Below, in pieces: positions 60,164 to 64,000 of a DNA stretch of 64,000 nt. Origin of the DNA: Marinobacter arenosus (lineage in GTDB: Bacteria > Pseudomonadota > Gammaproteobacteria > Pseudomonadales > Oleiphilaceae). The notes below the pieces were generated by a model. The model had not been told where the DNA came from, did not search any database, and saw only the letters and a list, made by a program, of their open reading frames with translations. The number at the start of each line of letters is the position of its first letter. Position 1 is the first letter of the stretch. The stretch is from NCBI RefSeq assembly GCF_019264345.1, contig NZ_JAHVAO010000001.1:1426001-1490000 (forward strand), read 5' to 3'. A program made the position numbers and the translations under genes.

Positions 60164-61024
60164 TCAGGAAACCTTTCTCATAACCGGTCCCAGCCATTTG
60201 CGCTTGGCCCTTTCCACAAGGCCCCGGGCATCGTGATTCCGGGGGTGGAAATCGGGGCTGTAGTACGAGAAATAGGCCGGTAACAGCCTGCGGAAAACGC
60301 CGGGCTTGCCCCACATGTAATTGAGCCCTCCCAGCCAGGACTTCAGGTTGAAGAGTTGGCCGTCCTCTTTCATGAGCTGCACCAGGTGGATGCCGCTGAA
60401 CAGCGGGAACATCACACTCACGGCCATCATTTCGGTCACCCGAACAAACTCGCTGCCCCCAATGGTCTTGTAAACATCGAACGCCACGGACTTGTGCTCC
60501 GATTCTTCGATCGCGTGCCAGGCCCAAATGGATGCCATGCGCGGGTCCATTTCCTCCAACGCGTTGTATTTCAGAAGAAACTCCTCGGCCAGCAAGGCCG
60601 TAAAATGCTCCACCGCCACCGTATGGGCCAACTGACGCTCAGGGCTGAGGTGCCTGCGCAGCCCGTTCATCAGGCCCTGAATCTCCCGCTCCAGGCGATC
60701 AAGATGGATACCGCGATCCTGCATGTAGCCGTTGAGGGCCTTGTGCTCCTTCGAGTGGTGGGCTTCCTGGCCAATAAAACCACGCACCGCCGCTTTCAGT
60801 TCCGGGTCAGTGATATGTTTCTGGTAGTGGCGAACGGAATCGATAAAGAAGCGCTCACCCGGTGGGAAGCTCGCCGACAGGGCGGCCAACAGAAGTGTTT
60901 TAGCCGGATCGTTGGCCCACCAGTATTTGGGCACGTCGTCTGCCAGATCAAAATCCGGCTGTCGGACTTCGGGGATGAACGCCTTCGGCGTGTTGGTATC
61001 GGCGTTTGCTGTTCTGGCAACCAT
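60164..61024 (-). CDS. PF10118-type predicted metal-dependent hydrolase
   Basis: 286 residues. The metal-site pattern is GQEAHHSKEHKALN, with EHFTALLAEEFLL and WHAIEESEHKSVAFDVY, i.e. the di-iron ferritin-like ExxH-type helices rather than a classic hydrolase. The family is annotated as metal-dependent hydrolase but is better viewed as a di-iron helical protein. GAGGG precedes the ATG. No operon partner. An ATGATG...CATCAT dyad at 61041-61062 lies in its leader. Confidence 0.9.
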   Translation of the reverse strand: MVARTANADTNTPKAFIPEVRQPDFDLADDVPKYWWANDPAKTLLLAALSASFPPGERFFIDSVRHYQKHITDPELKAAVRGFIGQEAHHSKEHKALNGYMQDRGIHLDRLEREIQGLMNGLRRHLSPERQLAHTVAVEHFTALLAEEFLLKYNALEEMDPRMASIWAWHAIEESEHKSVAFDVYKTIGGSEFVRVTEMMAVSVMFPLFSGIHLVQLMKEDGQLFNLKSWLGGLNYMWGKPGVFRRLLPAYFSYYSPDFHPRNHDARGLVERAKRKWLGPVMRKVS

Positions 61025-61283
61025 ACTGAGCCCTCACGGGATGATGTCTGTGACGTCATCATAAGGGCGGGTAATCCACGGCCGTAAGAGCTTAAGGGGA
61101 CAAAATCACCCCCAAAGTCGTGGATGGCGAGGCGGGTATCAAGGGATTGCTACCGGTTGCGCAGCGAGGGTGATTCGAAAACCGGGCCAGGAAATTACAT
61201 CTGCCTATATCGCCGTTTCCGCAAGCGTGCTAAAAGACTCCTCCCGGCCGTAGCTCGGGTATTCTCCCCACCAGGATGTCGCG

Positions 61284-61628
61284 ATGTCAGATAAATTTTT
61301 CTTCAAGGGTCGGCAGGACGCTCGCCAGCACCACACCGCTTACGGCGGCTTTCAGACCAACGCCAGCCAAAAGGCTGGCAGCAGGAAGTACCCGCTAACG
61401 CTGGTGGTGACCAGTGAGGCGCGCAAGCAGGAAGTTGAGGCACAGGTGGCCAGGGCCAAGCTGCACGCGACTATTTCGGTTGATACCCGCGAGGGCGCCG
61501 TTGAGTCCATCAACGAGCTCACGGCTCTCCTGAACAAAGGAGGAACCGTCACCACTGTGAAATCGCCCTCCCGGAACGACGTCTGCACCTGCGGCAGCGG
61601 ACTCAAATTCAAGAAGTGCTGTGGCTGA
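61284..61628 (+). CDS. SEC-C metal-binding motif protein, PBPRA1643 type
   Basis: 114 residues. Basic and helical body with a C-terminal SEC-C zinc motif CTCGSGLKFKKCCG (Cys101, 103, 112, 113). The N-terminus FFFKGRQDARQHHTAYGGFQ is conserved in this small family of marine gammaproteobacteria. It is thought to aid protein folding or ribosome quality control by analogy with SecA; unproven. AGGA is 8 nt before the ATG. The next gene starts 30 bp downstream. Confidence 0.9.
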   Translation: MSDKFFFKGRQDARQHHTAYGGFQTNASQKAGSRKYPLTLVVTSEARKQEVEAQVARAKLHATISVDTREGAVESINELTALLNKGGTVTTVKSPSRNDVCTCGSGLKFKKCCG

Positions 61629-61657
61629 CAACAGCCGGGGCACAGAGGGCAATGGCT

Positions 61658-62092
61658 ATGATTGTTTGCGGGGTTGAGCTGACCGGCAGCGATGCGGTGG
61701 TGTGTTTGCTGAATATGGACAGGGGGCAGTTCAACCTGCCGGAGTGCAAGGTGCGCAAACTGTCACTGCCGAAAAACCACAGCCGTGAAGACCTGAAGCG
61801 GTTCCAGGCGGCCTTTGCGGAATTAATGGCCGAGTACGGGGTCACCCGTGTCGCGATCAAAGAGCGGATGCCAAAAGGCAAATTTGCCGGGGGTGCCATC
61901 AGCTTTAAGATGGAAGCGGCCATTCAACTGATCACTGATGTTGAGTTGACCGTAACCCTGCTGCCCCCGGCACTGATCAAGTCCACCCTGGCGTCCAACC
62001 CATTGCCCATCGCGTTTGCGGAGACGGGGCTGAAGGCGTTTCAGGAAACGGCTTTTATTGCTGCCTATGTGGGGCAGCTGCAAGGTCGTTGA
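61658..62092 (+). CDS. DUF3010 family protein
   Basis: 144 residues. The fold of RNase-H-like DUF3010 is suggested by MIVCGVELTGSDAVVCLLN at the start and RVAIKERMPKGKFAGGAISF in the middle. Members have no known function. GAGGG lies 8 nt before ATG 61658; an ATG 6 nt earlier is too close to it. It is likely cotranscribed with the SEC-C gene. Confidence 0.9.
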   Translation: MIVCGVELTGSDAVVCLLNMDRGQFNLPECKVRKLSLPKNHSREDLKRFQAAFAELMAEYGVTRVAIKERMPKGKFAGGAISFKMEAAIQLITDVELTVTLLPPALIKSTLASNPLPIAFAETGLKAFQETAFIAAYVGQLQGR

Positions 62093-62123
62093 GCCGGCGA
62101 GAGGCTATTCTGGTCACTGACCT

Positions 62124-62414
62124 TCAGCTTTCCCGGACAGTGGAGATACCGTCGATCTCGGTCACCGTTTTGGCATCGGCCCGCTCAATGATTTTGAGGA
62201 GTGTGGATTGGATCGTTTCGTCTTCGCGGGCATCACCGCCACTTACAAACGTCTGCTTCTGGGGATCCGTGCCCTCTTCCTCGGTATAGGAAATAACGAC
62301 CTCGGTGGCTGAATCCGGCGTTTTGCCAAAGTACTCGAGCGAAACCAACGGATAGCCGTGAAAGCCCTTCTTAACGTGCTTCGCGATACGCTTTTTTGCT
62401 TTATCCACATTCAT
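62124..62414 (-). CDS. Small conserved hypothetical protein
   Basis: 96 residues. A basic N-terminal helix (VDKAKKRIAKHVKKGFHGYP) is followed by a beta-rich core (PLVSLEYFGKTPDSATEVVI, SYTEEEGTDPQKQTFVSGGD) and an acidic helix. No Cys or signal peptide, so a cytoplasmic protein. Not recognised. It lies between the DUF3010 and alpha/beta-hydrolase genes, without operon partner evidence. Confidence 0.7.
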   Translation of the reverse strand: MNVDKAKKRIAKHVKKGFHGYPLVSLEYFGKTPDSATEVVISYTEEEGTDPQKQTFVSGGDAREDETIQSTLLKIIERADAKTVTEIDGISTVRES

Positions 62415-62512
62415 AGTAAGGGCCTGTCGCTGCGGTTGAAATCTGAGTGCATATCAGCACCCAGTCGATACCCTTCGCCAATTCTATGCCCTTAACCCCA
62501 TCCAAAATAGGG

Positions 62513-62551
62513 CTGTCCCGGTTTTTGCTTTCACCGGAAAGACCGGGACAG
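62513..62551. terminator. Perfect 10-bp stem-loop overlapping the hydrolase stop codon
   Basis: CTGTCCCGGT and ACCGGGACAG pair perfectly around a 19-nt loop that contains the TGA stop of the minus-strand alpha/beta-hydrolase. It can form in either transcript. No T-run. Confidence 0.5.
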
Positions 62552-63421
62552 GAAATCAAGCTGATCGTCGATTGACTGAGCCAGAGCCTCGCCCCGGTAC
62601 ACATCAAAATGACCGACCGGATAGTGCTTCACTTCCGCGTTCGGCATTCTCTCGGCCGCTTTGGCGGCAACACTCGCCGGGGCGACCGTATCCTGGTCGC
62701 AAATCAACATCAGTGCCGGACAGGCGACTTTGCTGGCCGACTGGATGGGCCGGAAAAAGGGAAACGTGTAACTCACGCCCGCTGCCACGTAATTCGACGC
62801 ATTGTCGGCCAGCAAGGGCACGTACCCCTCCAGGCAGTCCTCGGCCGTCATCATGCCCAACTCGCCGGGGCGGGCTGCCGAGGCAATATACCGGGGAGAC
62901 ATCCCCAGCCCACGACGAAGCCAGTCCACCGTTCCGTGCCAGGTCAGGCGCATCGCCTGCATAGGGCCGGCATAACCGACAACAGCCAGCAAAGACGCCA
63001 AACCATCCATCATCGGGCACTGGGAGATGATGCATCGCACGTTGCCATCCTTTGCCGCGGCCGCAATCACAAGCCCGCCCGAAAACGACGTCCCCCACAG
63101 ACAAATGCGGTTCCCATCGATACGATCCAGCTGCCGCACAAAATTCAGTGCCGCCAGCCAATCGGCCACCTCCTTCCGAGCACTCAGCGCCTGCCGTGGC
63201 TGACCGTCACTTTCACCAAAATGGCGGTAGTCAAAGGCAAAGACCGCATAACCCGCCTTGCAGAAGGCTTCTTTAAACGGTGCCAGACCACTGGCATGGG
63301 TCAGCCCAAAACCATGCGCCATCACGACACACGGTAAACCTTTACTGTCGGCATCCGGCGTATAAAGAACACCGCGACAGGTTGTACCGTGACTCGGGAA
63401 TTCCAGTGGGGTTTCAATCAT
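62531..63421 (-). CDS. Alpha/beta hydrolase (dienelactone-hydrolase-like)
   Basis: 296 residues. The core has MAHGFGLTHASG, AFDYRHFGESDG and nucleophile LWGTSFSGG, with Ser112 as the likely catalytic residue in a G-T-S-F-S-G pattern. Asp in LICDQDTVAP and His in YPVGHFDVY complete the triad. Such cytoplasmic enzymes hydrolyse esters or thioesters; the substrate is not evident. No signal peptide. The stop codon lies inside a perfect stem-loop at 62513-62551. Confidence 0.88.
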   Translation of the reverse strand: MIETPLEFPSHGTTCRGVLYTPDADSKGLPCVVMAHGFGLTHASGLAPFKEAFCKAGYAVFAFDYRHFGESDGQPRQALSARKEVADWLAALNFVRQLDRIDGNRICLWGTSFSGGLVIAAAAKDGNVRCIISQCPMMDGLASLLAVVGYAGPMQAMRLTWHGTVDWLRRGLGMSPRYIASAARPGELGMMTAEDCLEGYVPLLADNASNYVAAGVSYTFPFFRPIQSASKVACPALMLICDQDTVAPASVAAKAAERMPNAEVKHYPVGHFDVYRGEALAQSIDDQLDFLSRSFR

Positions 63422-63471
63422 TGCCCGGCTCTCGTATGTGAAGGTTCAGAACCTCAGAATAGCTCATGGAT

Positions 63472-64000
63472 TCAAGGCAAGGCCGTATGAGACCCGGGGA
63501 TGTTTTTCAGAAGCTCGGCATTGGTGGGGTACTTCTCGAGCAGCTCAACCAGCTTTTTTGTGCCCTCCAGCGGTTTGAGACCGCCAAGCGCCCGGCGCAA
63601 CGCTCTTATTTTGTCTAAATCTTTTGGATCTAAGAGCAGCTCTTCACGGCGTGTACTGCTTTTCGAAATATCCAGCGCGGGAAAGATCCGCTGATTCGCA
63701 ACGTCTCTCGATAAAACCAGCTCCATGTTCCCCGTGCCCTTAAATTCCTCAAAGATCACCTGGTCCATACGGCTGCCGGTATCCACCAGAACGGTTGCCA
63801 AAATGGTCAGCGAGCCGCCATTCTCAATGTTTCGTGCCGCGCCAAACAACCTCCGCGGGATCTCCATCGCTCGAGCATCCATCCCGCCGGACATAGTACG
63901 ACCGCTGCTCTTTCTCTCCGCATTGTGCACACGCGCAAGCCTGGTGAGAGAATCAATCACAATCATGACGTTGTGACCCTCGCCAGCTTGTTGGCGAGCG
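63472..64000 (-). CDS. Rho-type transcription termination factor, divergent paralogue-like (C-terminal part, cut by window edge)
   Basis: About 176 C-terminal residues. The ATPase core is visible: [19 protein letters not shown] (Walker B), then [40 protein letters not shown] and [14 protein letters not shown]. Rho is the RNA helicase that ends unprotected transcripts. This version differs from the usual gammaproteobacterial Rho, where I expect the stretch after LARAYN to read near VVPASGKVLTGGVDANAL; here it is [20 protein letters not shown], and the tail ends [15 protein letters not shown]. It looks like the type seen in some other phyla, suggesting a second copy. The N-terminal RNA-binding part is outside. 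Confidence 0.85.
   Translation of the reverse strand, partial: ARQQAGEGHNVMIVIDSLTRLARVHNAERKSSGRTMSGGMDARAMEIPRRLFGAARNIENGGSLTILATVLVDTGSRMDQVIFEEFKGTGNMELVLSRDVANQRIFPALDISKSSTRREELLLDPKDLDKIRALRRALGGLKPLEGTKKLVELLEKYPTNAELLKNIPGSHTALP

Noticed and set aside
1..64000. CRISPR arrays, tRNA/rRNA genes, IS elements, prophage or toxin-antitoxin pairs
   Set aside because: Scanning both strands showed no regularly spaced repeats, no cloverleaf-like sequence, no transposase, integrase or phage structural protein, and no adjacent toxin-antitoxin pair.

Overview
The window reads as ordinary chromosome of a marine gammaproteobacterium. Gene content and protein flavour (SdsA-type alkyl sulfatase, BCCT betaine carrier, RadD, SlyD, DUF3010, SEC-C protein of the PBPRA1643 type, alanine dehydrogenase with Lrp and AGCS) point to Marinobacter or a close relative. 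That placement is inference from remembered family patterns, not from a search. The sequence is GC-rich and gene-dense on both strands, with short spacers. I see no tRNA or rRNA gene, CRISPR array, insertion sequence or prophage.

Layout: 0-3 kb holds a flavodoxin-fold quinone reductase (cut by the left edge), its divergent LysR regulator and a large lipoprotein. 3-7.5 kb is an alkyl-sulfatase locus flanked by LuxR and LysR regulators. 7.6-12 kb has a methyltransferase followed by two lipoproteins, a cyclic-nucleotide-binding protein and a large lipoprotein hydrolase. 12-15.3 kb is a stress block (UspA, Acg-like nitroreductase, DUF4112, UMF1-type MFS) with an FNR/Anr-like box upstream of the UspA gene. 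15.5-19 kb has TenA, a nitroreductase, a LysR regulator and a DMT exporter. 19-23.7 kb has a cold-shock/DUF1294 fusion, then a cytosine permease - mini-PucR - cytosine deaminase operon behind a perfect palindrome, and a NADAR protein.

23.8-31 kb: RNase Z, homocysteine methyltransferase, a TetR gene with two overlapping palindromes in its leader, DUF1622, an outer-membrane protein / J-domain protein / VWA cluster, and glyoxalase I. 31-38.7 kb: GatB/YqeY, rhodanese, a membrane protein, the BCCT transporter, GST, a cold-shock gene bracketed by 19-bp direct repeats, a CoA-type Nudix hydrolase and cardiolipin synthase. 38.8-45.6 kb: a miniprotein, MOSC, AraC, a solute-binding protein, a 52-residue basic protein, an MBL hydrolase, a ferric-reductase-like flavoprotein and small proteins. 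45.7-51.4 kb: DASS transporter, SlyD, orphan PAAR, XRE regulator with a perfect operator-like palindrome, and RadD. 51.7-64 kb: TPR protein, voltage-gated K+ channel with a zinc ribbon, Ca2+/cation antiporter, nucleoside deaminase, the alanine module (AGCS, Ald, Lrp), PF10118, SEC-C, DUF3010, an alpha/beta hydrolase, and at the right edge the C-terminal part of an unusual Rho-type factor.

The clearest functional modules are alanine uptake and deamination (agcS-ald with divergent lrp), cytosine uptake and deamination (codB-pucR-codA), the Anr-box stress block, and the sulfatase locus. Nothing in the window is convincingly a wholly new system. The best leads are the divergent Rho, the operator palindromes, the unlisted 52-residue protein, the J-protein/VWA pair and the orphan PAAR.
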